Shown here: one piece after another, positions 44,201 through 52,358 of the stretch
Numbering within the stretch: position 1 is the first letter of the stretch
How the letters are laid out: every line of letters starts with the position of its first letter
From: Flavobacterium gelatinilyticum
Lineage (GTDB): Bacteria; Bacteroidota; Bacteroidia; Flavobacteriales; Flavobacteriaceae
Assembly: GCF_027111295.1 (NCBI RefSeq)
Contig: NZ_CP114287.1
Coordinates: 1,116,001 to 1,180,000 of the forward strand
Direction: 5' to 3'
Length of the DNA stretch: 64,000 nt
Made by a program: the position numbers and the translations under genes
Notes under the pieces: generated by a model
What the model saw: only the letters and a program-made list of their open reading frames with translations
Databases searched by the model: none
Told to the model about the DNA's origin: nothing

Positions 44201-44590
44201 CAAATTGGAGGTGATTTCCTTGCTCAGGATGTTCTTATCGATAAATATTCAAATACATCTGACCGAAATCTTTCTGTTAATGCTTACGATTACTGGAGAA
44301 AACCGGGAGATATAGTATCACAGCCGGCAGTTACAAATAATCCTATTGTACCAAATCTTAGCAAATATGTATATGATGCCACTTATGTAAGACTGAGCAA
44401 TGTGAACTTAAGTTATAATGTGCCTTTAAAAAATTCATTTCTGGATGCTCTTACAGTATTTGCAGACGCTACCAACGTTGCATATTGGTACAAAGAAAAA
44501 AGCCCTAAAGGTATGAACGGAATAAGGGAGTTAAGCTATACTTATCCGCAGGCCAGAACAATTTCACTTGGTGTTAATGCTAAATTTTAA
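41234..44590 (+). CDS. SusC/RagA family TonB-linked outer-membrane protein with STN domain
   Basis: An 1118-residue SusC transporter. After the signal peptide comes an STN domain (about 30-100, [28 protein letters not shown]), then a carboxypeptidase-like domain (about 125-200), plug ([74 protein letters not shown]) and a large barrel. The STN domain implies signalling to the FecR upstream. With SusD it forms a lidded importer for glycans, peptides or other large ligands. No glycosidase or protease follows, so the ligand is open; a peroxidase is downstream. Confidence 0.96.
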   Translation: [1118 protein letters not shown]

Positions 44591-44594
44591 GAAA

Positions 44595-46043
44595 ATGAAA
44601 TATTTAAAATATATAACAATTGCCTTCCTGATTTTTTCAGTACAAAGCTGCAGCGACTTTTTGGAACAGGAACCAGGTTTGAGAACCTCTATTGACGAAC
44701 TTTTACAGAATAAACAAGGTGTTTTAAGAGCTTTAAACGGAATTTACAATGAGCTCGAAGCAAATGTAAGAGGAGAACGCTTTGCTGTATATGCTGATTT
44801 ACAAGGAGGAAACATCAAATTCAGCCCTATTTCTTCCACCGGACAAATTACAGCTCCTTTAAATATAAGAGAAGTATATTCATTTGAAGATTTAGCGGAA
44901 ACAAGTAATTTCAACCTGTTTTATGGTGAAAGCTATGACATTATTAATCAAGCTAATTTAATTTTAGAATATATTCCTTCTCTGCCTGATGCAACTGAAA
45001 CCGAAAAAAACAAAATTAAGGCAGAGGCTCTGACCATAAGAGCGTATACACATTTTTTATTGGCATTAGTATACAGCCAGAATTACAGCTATACTACAGA
45101 TGCTTCACATCCGGGAATTGTTTATAATACAGAATCCATCAAGTCCGGCGTTAAGTATCCTGCAAGAAAGACGGCTGCTGAAACGTATGCTCTGATTATT
45201 GATGATTTAAAAACAGCTTTAGAGAATTATTCCGACACTTCATCTCTGGCAGGACCATCTTATTCATTTTTCAATAAAAACAATACGAAAGCACTGCTTG
45301 CGAGAGTTTATCTTTATAAAAGAGACTGGGTTAATGCTTACGAAACAGCAAATGATGTGATTACGAATTCCGGTTTCACCTTGGTAAGTTCTTCTGATTT
45401 GGCTGCGCAATGGTCAGATCCGGATCTGCCTCTCTCTGAAACATTAATGGAATTTTCTATTTCGAAAGATTCTGAAGGTACTGTCTCATCGTCCATGTCA
45501 TCGAACTTTGGATATAATGGATCCACTTATGCAAGATATACGGCTTCAAATGACCTTATCGATTTATATGAAAATAACGACATTAGAAAACAATTATTTG
45601 TAACGACTCCTTTATCTACTTTGGTAAATGGCGTACGTAGAGATATGAGCTATAATTTCACAAAAAAATACCAGGACAATGCAGGTTATGTAGCTTTTAG
45701 ATTAAGTGAAATGTATCTTATACGCGCCGAGGCCGCATTCGAAAACAACCGATCAGATCTTGCACTGGCAGATATTAATATTATTCGTGCACGTGCCAAT
45801 GCTTCGCTGCTTACCAGTACTGCAAACTTAAAAGAAGATATTCTTTTGGAAAGAAGAAAAGAATTATGTTTCGAAGGACAGTTTTTCTTTGATTTGACTC
45901 GTAATCACATGGGAATTACCAGAAACGACGGTTGTGTATCAAACAATTGCAGCATCACCTATCCTTCTCTAAAATTTGTTTTACCAATTCCACTCTATAA
46001 CACTAATCTTAATGAAAACTTACAGCAAAATGAATCGTATTAA
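44595..46043 (+). CDS. SusD/RagB family surface lipoprotein
   Basis: A 482-residue SusD-like lid lipoprotein. The start is the ATG at 44595 (MKYLKYITIAFLIFSVQSCS), giving a lipobox Cys at residue 19, followed by SDFLEQEP. The tetratricopeptide-like core has the family AEALTIRAYTHFLLALVYSQ and the C-terminus ends VLPIPLYNTNLNENLQQN. In-frame codons upstream overlap SusC and were rejected. It begins 4 bp after the SusC stop and pairs with it for ligand capture at the cell surface. Confidence 0.95.
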   Translation: MKYLKYITIAFLIFSVQSCSDFLEQEPGLRTSIDELLQNKQGVLRALNGIYNELEANVRGERFAVYADLQGGNIKFSPISSTGQITAPLNIREVYSFEDLAETSNFNLFYGESYDIINQANLILEYIPSLPDATETEKNKIKAEALTIRAYTHFLLALVYSQNYSYTTDASHPGIVYNTESIKSGVKYPARKTAAETYALIIDDLKTALENYSDTSSLAGPSYSFFNKNNTKALLARVYLYKRDWVNAYETANDVITNSGFTLVSSSDLAAQWSDPDLPLSETLMEFSISKDSEGTVSSSMSSNFGYNGSTYARYTASNDLIDLYENNDIRKQLFVTTPLSTLVNGVRRDMSYNFTKKYQDNAGYVAFRLSEMYLIRAEAAFENNRSDLALADINIIRARANASLLTSTANLKEDILLERRKELCFEGQFFFDLTRNHMGITRNDGCVSNNCSITYPSLKFVLPIPLYNTNLNENLQQNESY

Positions 46044-47493
46044 GATATTCAGCATACTAGCCCTGACTGCATCATTTATAATTTCGTGCTCTAAAGACGA
46101 TTATAAACTGGGGTCTCAGGCAGAACCACACCTGAGATTTAACTTTTTGGTAAAAAGCGACAATACACCACTGGAATATCCTGCGTCAAATGGTGCTTTA
46201 GTTGCTCAGTCCAATTATGTAAATAAATCGATAAAAACATTAAAAGTTCCTGTTGCACTAACTGCATATTCACTAAATGAAGCTGTTACAGCTAATTTCA
46301 GCACTACAATATCCGGCGAAAGCGAAGGTTTTAGAATAAATCCGGTAAACGAACTTGTGTTTGAAGGAAGTAAATTAACAGATACTATTTTTATTTCTTT
46401 TAATAAAAGATGGCAGGAAAATCAAAACATCACTTTAAAACTCGAAACTGTATCAAATCCGGATGTTCATATTGGAAATTTAAATGAAAATAAAAATGAT
46501 ACTTTCAAAATTGATCTTGGCACTATTGCTACCAATTATACATTTCCGGTAAACCAATTTGTGATAAAAGGAGAAGCTGGTGAAAAGTTTGATTTTAATG
46601 TTAATTTCCCTAATGGATACTTCCCTTCTGAAATGGAAAACCTTGAAATATTTAAATCTTTGGACGGATTTAATTATTCTATAACTCATGATGAATTTAA
46701 AGAAAACAGTAACTCTGTTACGTATCATTTTACGCTTTTAGAAGATATTCAAAACGACGATGTATATTATGAAACAGCAATTTCATTAGTTAATGCCGGA
46801 GATTATACTGCAACAGGAAATACTATTATGCAGATCGTAAAACCTATAAAATCATCAAGGGATATAAATGCAAATCCTGCATCTAAGTTTTATGACTTAA
46901 CGAATCAATTTTATCTAACGTATGGTGAAACATGGTTTGACAGAAATGGAGCTTGTGCATGGCAGGCTTATAACGCCTTTACTTTCCCGGTTGTCGTTAC
47001 AAAAGATCATGAAAATGCAATTTTATATAGTGATAAAGGAACCGCAGATCCAAATGATGATGTGTATCATGACGCCTTCAGAATTGGTTTTAACGTAGCA
47101 TCCGGAACCAATACCACAAATTCATTCAACCTGAAAAGATGGTTTTCTAACGAAAGTACAACCGCTGCAAACTCTCCGGGATTCAATATTACATCGGCTT
47201 TAGAATTTTTCCCTGAAAACGGAAACAGCAAAACGAATGGAAATGTACTGGTAATTCCGCAATATATTACAATTACCGGAAGCAATAAAAACAGTCACAT
47301 CATTGCTATTTCAGGAGCAGGAACGTATAAAGAAATTAGTACTGGTTTATTCGAAATTACTTTTGAACTAAAATTGACTAATGATGCATTATTTGGAGGA
47401 ACGGTTACAGCTCAATACAGAATGTATAACAACAGAACCTATCCAAAACCTGCTGCTTTAAGCATCGACTGTCCTAAGGAGGTTACGCTCTAG
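46030..47493 (+). CDS. SusE-position surface lipoprotein, unknown family
   Basis: A 487-residue lipoprotein whose ATG at 46030 overlaps the end of SusD by 14 bp; the lipobox gives Cys at about residue 20 (LTASFIISCSKDDYK). The N-terminal half is beta-sandwich-like (LKVPVALTAYSLNEAVTANF..., a DUF4843-like feel), and the C-terminal half contains WFDRNGACAWQAYNAFTFPV and many aromatic residues, perhaps a ligand-binding domain. By position it is a SusE/F-type accessory surface protein binding the ligand. I do not recognise the family. An in-frame ATG at 46012 is possible but lacks a good signal peptide. Confidence 0.88.
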   Translation: MNRIKIFSILALTASFIISCSKDDYKLGSQAEPHLRFNFLVKSDNTPLEYPASNGALVAQSNYVNKSIKTLKVPVALTAYSLNEAVTANFSTTISGESEGFRINPVNELVFEGSKLTDTIFISFNKRWQENQNITLKLETVSNPDVHIGNLNENKNDTFKIDLGTIATNYTFPVNQFVIKGEAGEKFDFNVNFPNGYFPSEMENLEIFKSLDGFNYSITHDEFKENSNSVTYHFTLLEDIQNDDVYYETAISLVNAGDYTATGNTIMQIVKPIKSSRDINANPASKFYDLTNQFYLTYGETWFDRNGACAWQAYNAFTFPVVVTKDHENAILYSDKGTADPNDDVYHDAFRIGFNVASGTNTTNSFNLKRWFSNESTTAANSPGFNITSALEFFPENGNSKTNGNVLVIPQYITITGSNKNSHIIAISGAGTYKEISTGLFEITFELKLTNDALFGGTVTAQYRMYNNRTYPKPAALSIDCPKEVTL

Positions 47494-47686
47494 TGGTCAA
47501 TTTACTGTCATAGTATTAGTTTACTGTCGCAGTCTCAGTTTTCAGGAGCTTTATCAAAGTGTAAAACTTTGACAAAGCTTTTGACGGCTAAAAAAATAAA
47601 TGGTTTCAAGTTTGAGGTTCCAAATTATAAGCTACTGCGGAACATGAAACCTGAAACCTGAAACAAAAAAACAAAAAAAAACAAAG
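47494..47686. other. Gap before the peroxidase gene
   Basis: 193 bp with a hairpin (47547-47579), a GTTTACTGTC-type repeat (TTTACTGTCATAG and TTTACTGTCGCAG, 47502-47533) and an ATGAAACCTGAAACCTGAAAC stretch of short tandem units (about 47643-47664), then A-rich leader DNA. Confidence 0.65.
47547..47583 (+). terminator. Probable intrinsic terminator or repeat hairpin
   Basis: A 14-bp stem with one mismatch (47547-47560 with 47566-47579), then a short T run. The arm AAAGCTTTGTC/CTTTATCAAAG relates to 21815-21846. It may end the SusCD transcript before the peroxidase. Confidence 0.55.
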
Positions 47687-48829
47687 TTGAAAAAATTAAT
47701 CCTCCCTGTCCTGTTCCTGCTGAGCTTAACGGCTTATAAAAGCGTGGAAAACCCTGACTACATTGATATTCAGGAATTGCGAAAACTCTATTCCGGCGGC
47801 GATGCTTCAAAATGGCCTGCAGCCGAATTACACGAAAACATCGATAAAACTAAATTTGAGGATATCGGCGTACTGCCTGCCGTTCCCTATCCCGCTTATA
47901 ATCCGTATTCGAAAGAAAAGGAAAGTTTAGGGAAGGTGCTATTTTTTGACCCAAGATTATCTAAAAGCGGTCAGATTGCCTGTGCTTCCTGTCATAATCC
48001 TGAATTGGGCTGGACAGATAACCTTACCCGTTCTTTTGGTCATGACCGCCAGACCGGTAAACGTAACTCGATGACGATTTTAAACTCGGCGTATGCCACC
48101 TCTTTATTTTGGGATGGACGAGCTTCAAGTTTAGAAGATCAGGCGCAGTTTCCTGTTGCCGATCCTTTAGAAATGAATGAAAAACTGACAATTGCCGTTG
48201 ATAAAATCGCGAAAATCAAAGGGTATAATCCGTTATTTACAGCTGCTTTTGGAGATAAGAAAGTAACTCTGGAAAGAATCCAGTATGCGATTGCTACTTT
48301 CGAAAGATCAATTAACAGTCCGAAAAGTAAATTCGACCAGTTTGTAAGCGGTAAATCAGATATTTATACAGATCAGCAGGTTAAAGGACTGCATTTGTTC
48401 AGAACCAAAGCACAATGCATCAACTGCCACAATACACCTTATTTCAGCGATAATCAGTTTCATAATGACGGGCAGACTTTATTCGGAACCAAAAATGAAG
48501 ATTTCGGACGTTATAATGTAACCAAAGATGTAAAAGATATTGGCAAATTCAGAACGCCGACATTGCGCGAAGTAGTAAACACCAAACCATGGATGCATCA
48601 CGGGCACTTCCCTACTCTACTGGATGTTGTAGAATTGTACAATTTAGGAAATCCATCTCCGGTTCAGAAAAAATATCTGGGAACAGCACGAGATTCACTG
48701 ATTCCTAAAGTAGACCCGATGCTTAGAAAACTAGATTTGAGTAAAGAAGAAATCAGCGATCTTCTGGCTTTTATCGAAACTTTAAGCACACCGACAAGAA
48801 GAATGATCATACCAGAAATGCCAAAATAA
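47687..48829 (+). CDS. Di-haem cytochrome c peroxidase (MauG/CCP family)
   Basis: A 380-residue exported protein with two haem c sites, C99-A-S-C-H103 (IACASCHNPELGW) and C244-I-N-C-H248, plus the family segments LGKVLFFDPRLSKSG, FGHDRQTGKRNSMTILNSAYATSLFWDGR and KFRTPTLREVVNTKPWMHHG. CCP reduces H2O2 in the periplasm with electrons from cytochrome c; MauG-like members oxidise other substrates. The start is TTG at 47687 (no ATG in frame), giving a signal peptide MKKLILPVLFLLSLTAYKS without a lipobox Cys. It follows the SusCD operon and may be functionally linked to it. Confidence 0.95.
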   Translation: MKKLILPVLFLLSLTAYKSVENPDYIDIQELRKLYSGGDASKWPAAELHENIDKTKFEDIGVLPAVPYPAYNPYSKEKESLGKVLFFDPRLSKSGQIACASCHNPELGWTDNLTRSFGHDRQTGKRNSMTILNSAYATSLFWDGRASSLEDQAQFPVADPLEMNEKLTIAVDKIAKIKGYNPLFTAAFGDKKVTLERIQYAIATFERSINSPKSKFDQFVSGKSDIYTDQQVKGLHLFRTKAQCINCHNTPYFSDNQFHNDGQTLFGTKNEDFGRYNVTKDVKDIGKFRTPTLREVVNTKPWMHHGHFPTLLDVVELYNLGNPSPVQKKYLGTARDSLIPKVDPMLRKLDLSKEEISDLLAFIETLSTPTRRMIIPEMPK

Positions 48830-48849
48830 CGAATTAAAACCAACTTATT

Positions 48850-49461
48850 ATGAAATCATTAAAAATCTTCTTTTTATTCTTTTTTGCCTGTAACTGTTTG
48901 TTTTCACAAGAGATTACTCAGGAATTTTTACAAAAAAGAGATGCTAAAATTGATTCCCTTACCAAAATTGATTTTCTAAAATATAAGTACAAATATTTAG
49001 ACAAGAATTACAAAATCAAGATACCGAAAGAGGTTTATGAAAAAACGGTTATTGAGTACAAATTCATACCTGAAAGACTAAACAAATATCGGGATTCTCT
49101 GGGTGTGGTTTTAATGGCTGAATTTAAAGATTGGGACGCAGAAAGAATCGCCGAACATAGAATCTGCTACACCTGGAAAAGGGTTGGTCATCATGTATGG
49201 AAAAGTGAAGATGAAGTTGCGGCTATCGCGAAAAAACTAAAAATTAAACAGCCTTACAGACTTCAGGAGTTACTGAACAAAAATGATTCTAAAGTTGCAG
49301 CTGAAATTCAAAATTTAAGAGATACATTATTTCAGAAATTTAACAAAGAAGAAGTAAAAACAATGCCGGCAGACAAATTACTGCTGTTCGCTTTTACAAA
49401 TAATCCTGAAGTAATAGAACTCAAAAAAAATGCTTATAAAAATAAGCAAAAGCAAAAATAA
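48850..49461 (+). CDS. Exported protein of unknown function following the peroxidase
   Basis: A 203-residue protein with a clear signal peptide (MKSLKIFFLFFFACNCLFSQ), then a highly charged, Lys-rich, mostly helical mature part. It has no Cys beyond the signal peptide except one near residue 107, and no recognised motif. It starts 20 bp after the peroxidase stop on the same strand and is followed by a strong terminator, so it belongs to the peroxidase transcript. Function unknown; possible periplasmic partner of the peroxidase. Confidence 0.87.
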   Translation: MKSLKIFFLFFFACNCLFSQEITQEFLQKRDAKIDSLTKIDFLKYKYKYLDKNYKIKIPKEVYEKTVIEYKFIPERLNKYRDSLGVVLMAEFKDWDAERIAEHRICYTWKRVGHHVWKSEDEVAAIAKKLKIKQPYRLQELLNKNDSKVAAEIQNLRDTLFQKFNKEEVKTMPADKLLLFAFTNNPEVIELKKNAYKNKQKQK

Positions 49462-49491
49462 ACGATTTCTGCCCTAAAATCTGCAAATCCG

Positions 49492-49525
49492 AAAAGCCTG
49501 TTTTCTTGTAAAACAGGCTTTTTTT
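49492..49525 (+). terminator. Intrinsic terminator, bidirectional
   Basis: A 13-bp stem (49492-49504 with 49510-49522) containing AAGCCTG/CAGGCTT, with a T run on the right and A residues on the left. It separates the peroxidase unit from the convergent BamA-like gene. Confidence 0.85.
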
Positions 49526-49541
49526 ATACCAGACTAAATTC

Positions 49542-50612
49542 TCAAAAAGCCTCACCTAAACGAAAATACAATCCCCAATCGCATTTTCCCACAGCAGCAT
49601 CCAGACCTACATTGAATTTTTCGGTTTTAAAAGCTTTGTATCGAAATCCTGCTCCTGCTCCGGGATACATTTTCCAGTTGAAATTTTCAGTATCTGATCC
49701 GTAAATAGTTGCCACGCCTGCAAAACCCACGATTCCCATTTTTTTGTGGAAATTATATCGATATTCTGCCTGCAGATCCATCAGACCATCTCCGCGGTAT
49801 TTGCCTTCGGAATAGCCTCTAATATCATTTCCTCCAATGGTTACCTGCTGTTCAAAAGAAATATTTCCCAATCCGAACTTACCCGAAAAACGGGCAGCCA
49901 AAACATCCGTTCCGGTTCTGAATGGGATATAGGTATTATATTCTGAAAAGATTTTATTGGCATCGGTCATATTATCAAACCATTTTGGATAAGTAAGCCA
50001 GCGTAGTTTAATTTTGTCTCCCTTTGTGGGATAATAAACCGCATCGCGCGTATCGTACATTGCAAAAAGCTGTAAAGCATTAGTGTGCGTTATCGATGAG
50101 GGTTCAATATTGTCTTCGTATTTTGTGTCGTAATGCGCATATCCGTAACCCAGTCCGCCATACAACGACTTTATAATACGCCGAAGCACCGTAAAATGCA
50201 CCATCGTTTTTTTGGTGTCATAATCATAAAAATCAGGAACATCAATATCATCTACATAATACTGCGCATTCTGATTGCCCGTTGCTGCAAAAAACTGGGC
50301 ACGCCAGCGGTCTTCTTTAAAATACCATTTGTTAAACGAAGCGATAAAATAAGATTTATTGGTGGTGTAAACTCCCGAAATACCCGACAAAGATTTAGGC
50401 GAAATAGTATCCGTTTTATCCACTTTATACATCATCATCGGGATGGCTCCAAACATAAAATCAAGTGTCCGGTTGTAATTTAAATACGGCATCACATTAA
50501 AATCTACGGCTTTTACTTTTTTCTCAGTCAATGTGTCTTTTTTACTAATCTGCGCCAATACAGCGAAAGACCATAAAAACAGCATTATTGAGGTTGATAG
50601 CACTTTTATCAT
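49542..50612 (-). CDS. BamA/TamA-like outer-membrane beta-barrel protein
   Basis: A 356-residue protein: signal peptide (to about residue 20), then a barrel of the Omp85 surface-antigen type. It has LQLFAMYDTRDAVYYPTKGDKIKLR, the typical surface-antigen start; FEQQVTIGGNDIRGYSEGKYRG, the Omp85 gating segment; and a C-terminal LYFRLGEAF ending in Phe. No POTRA domains are present, so it is a barrel-only member, perhaps a patatin-less or lipid-related transporter. Single gene with its own -7 box. Function unknown. Confidence 0.92.
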   Translation of the reverse strand: MIKVLSTSIMLFLWSFAVLAQISKKDTLTEKKVKAVDFNVMPYLNYNRTLDFMFGAIPMMMYKVDKTDTISPKSLSGISGVYTTNKSYFIASFNKWYFKEDRWRAQFFAATGNQNAQYYVDDIDVPDFYDYDTKKTMVHFTVLRRIIKSLYGGLGYGYAHYDTKYEDNIEPSSITHTNALQLFAMYDTRDAVYYPTKGDKIKLRWLTYPKWFDNMTDANKIFSEYNTYIPFRTGTDVLAARFSGKFGLGNISFEQQVTIGGNDIRGYSEGKYRGDGLMDLQAEYRYNFHKKMGIVGFAGVATIYGSDTENFNWKMYPGAGAGFRYKAFKTEKFNVGLDAAVGKCDWGLYFRLGEAF

Positions 50613-50921
50613 AATTTGTTCTTTATGTTGAAAAACAAAATTATTACATCATTGAAAAACAAATCTTTATTTCGATTACTCTTAGGTTGCATGTTATAAT
50701 ATGAAACATCTTTTTGTAATTCTGAAACAAATTTTACCGCTGTTTTTCTACATTTAACTGATCTTTCAAACACAAAAATCAATACTTTGATAAACGTGCC
50801 GATACTAATTTGTTATGCTTTTATTGAAGCTTAGAATAAGACTTTGGTCATAAAGCATTCTTCATTTTTTAAATTTGTTTATAACAAAAAGAAAACGCTT
50901 TCTTTTATAAAAAATACCATC
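50613..50921. other. Divergent promoter gap
   Basis: 309 AT-rich bp between the BamA-like and VOC genes. It holds the BamA-like promoter box; the VOC side has no clear -7 box. Nothing else was recognised. Confidence 0.6.
50636..50643 (-). promoter_or_regulatory. Bacteroidota -7 promoter box for the BamA-like gene
   Basis: On the minus strand it reads TAATTTTG, a perfect TAnnTTTG, 24 bp before the ATG at 50612. Confidence 0.5.
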
Positions 50922-51572
50922 ATGAAAATAGATCAGATACAAATTAAAACAAACGATATTCAAAAAATTAAAACATTTTATCAGAATACATTAGGGCTCT
51001 TTATTCTGGAAAATGATTCAAAATCGATAACGCTTCAGGCCGGAACTTCAATTTTAAAATTTACAGAAGATCCAGGTTTTAAATCTATATATCATTTTGC
51101 TTTCAATATACCCGAAAATCAGTTGGAAGAAGCCATCCAGTGGTGCAAAGACAAAGCCGATTTAATTGTTTTGGAAGATAAAAGTGTCGTTACCCATTTT
51201 GAGAACTGGAATGCACATTCTGTTTATTTTTATGACCTTAACGGAAATCTGCTGGAGTTCATTGCACGACACGATCTCAATAACGAACAAGTTGGCGAAT
51301 TCAATTCGGCTTCTATTTTAAATATAAGCGAAATTGGAATTGTTACTGAAAGTCCCTTAGAATTAGGAAATCAATTAATCGCAGAACACGGGCTTCGTTT
51401 CTTTTCTCAAAATGAAAATACCGATAAATTCTCAGCCATTGGCGATCATGAAGGTTTATTGATCCTTGTACAGCCAAACCGAAATTGGTACCCGACACAA
51501 ACTCCTTCTGAAAGCAACCCGACTGAGATTACCTTAGAGAATGATGAAAGTATCATTAATCTGAAATTCTAA
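50922..51572 (+). CDS. VOC family (glyoxalase/dioxygenase-like) protein
   Basis: A 216-residue cytoplasmic protein with a vicinal-oxygen-chelate fold. The first module (residues 1-125) carries IDQIQIKTNDIQKIKTFYQNTLGLFI, YHFAFNIPENQ and YFYDLNGNLLEFI, the last Glu being a usual metal ligand; a second half-module follows (ISEIGIVTESPLELGNQLI). VOC proteins are lyases, isomerases, dioxygenases or resistance proteins. The ATG at 50922 is used because upstream in-frame codons look non-coding. No operon partner; function unknown. Confidence 0.9.
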   Translation: MKIDQIQIKTNDIQKIKTFYQNTLGLFILENDSKSITLQAGTSILKFTEDPGFKSIYHFAFNIPENQLEEAIQWCKDKADLIVLEDKSVVTHFENWNAHSVYFYDLNGNLLEFIARHDLNNEQVGEFNSASILNISEIGIVTESPLELGNQLIAEHGLRFFSQNENTDKFSAIGDHEGLLILVQPNRNWYPTQTPSESNPTEITLENDESIINLKF

Positions 51573-51628
51573 TAATTAAATATGATATATTTACCATTAC
51601 ATCTTAATCATAAGTAATTTCCTTTAAT

Positions 51629-52354
51629 ATGTCAAAAATTTTAAAGAGTATCCTTTTTCATTCTTCTTTTTTAGTCTGCTATATGATGACCTGCTGCGGA
51701 CAAAATAATATGGCAATTCCGAAAGAGTTTAAAGAAACTCCTATTCCAAAAAAAGAAAGTAAAGAATGGTTTAAATTGAATTACTCCAAAAATGATTTTA
51801 AAGTAAATATTGTCAATAACAAACTTGTAATTGAAAAAAATACTGAAAAAACAAGAGAGTGCAGATTAGAAACTAAATCAGGTATTTTTTCAGGAACAGA
51901 TCATGGTGAATGGGGCGGTCAGCTAACTTTTATACCCAATGACAGCCAAAATACCATTACAATTAAAAAAGGAAATATCAAATTTATATTTCTATACAAG
52001 GGTAAAGTATATTTTATTGAAGGATTTGCTCATATGGGAATTAATGAAGGAACTATCTATGAAGTTAATACCAAAGAACACAACCTTCCATACAAAAAAG
52101 TAGTGGATTTTGATGATGCTGCTCAAGCTTTTACTATTTATAAAGATAAACTTCTTATAGCCGCTTATAAAAATTTCTATATTGTGAAAGACTTCAAAAA
52201 GGAAATTGTCTTCAAAAATACCTTTTGGCAAGGTTTATACCCAAACTCAATAGCGGCATTTAATAATGAAAATGTATTTATTGGAATAAGAAGCGGTATT
52301 GTAAAACTTGATTTAACTAAGAAAACTTTAAAGTTCTACAAAAACGCAAAGTAA
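51629..52354 (+). CDS. Exported lipoprotein of unknown function, first of an orphan pair
   Basis: A 241-residue protein with an N-terminal hydrophobic segment ending LVCYMMTCCGQNN, where C22 or C23 could be a lipobox Cys. The mature part is beta-rich with repeated strand motifs (KGNIKFIFLYKGKVYFIEGFAH, YKDKLLIAAYKNFYIVKDF, NNENVFIGIRSGIVKLDL), suggesting a small beta-propeller. It starts 56 bp after the VOC gene and ends 4 bp before the next exported unknown, so the pair is likely one unit. More AT-rich than neighbouring genes. Function unknown. Confidence 0.85.
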   Translation: MSKILKSILFHSSFLVCYMMTCCGQNNMAIPKEFKETPIPKKESKEWFKLNYSKNDFKVNIVNNKLVIEKNTEKTRECRLETKSGIFSGTDHGEWGGQLTFIPNDSQNTITIKKGNIKFIFLYKGKVYFIEGFAHMGINEGTIYEVNTKEHNLPYKKVVDFDDAAQAFTIYKDKLLIAAYKNFYIVKDFKKEIVFKNTFWQGLYPNSIAAFNNENVFIGIRSGIVKLDLTKKTLKFYKNAK

Positions 52355-52358
52355 AAAG

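Noticed and set aside
44568-44594. Upstream ATG extension of SusD into SusC
   Set aside because: The lipoprotein signal peptide begins cleanly at the ATG at 44595; the extension overlaps the SusC C-terminus.
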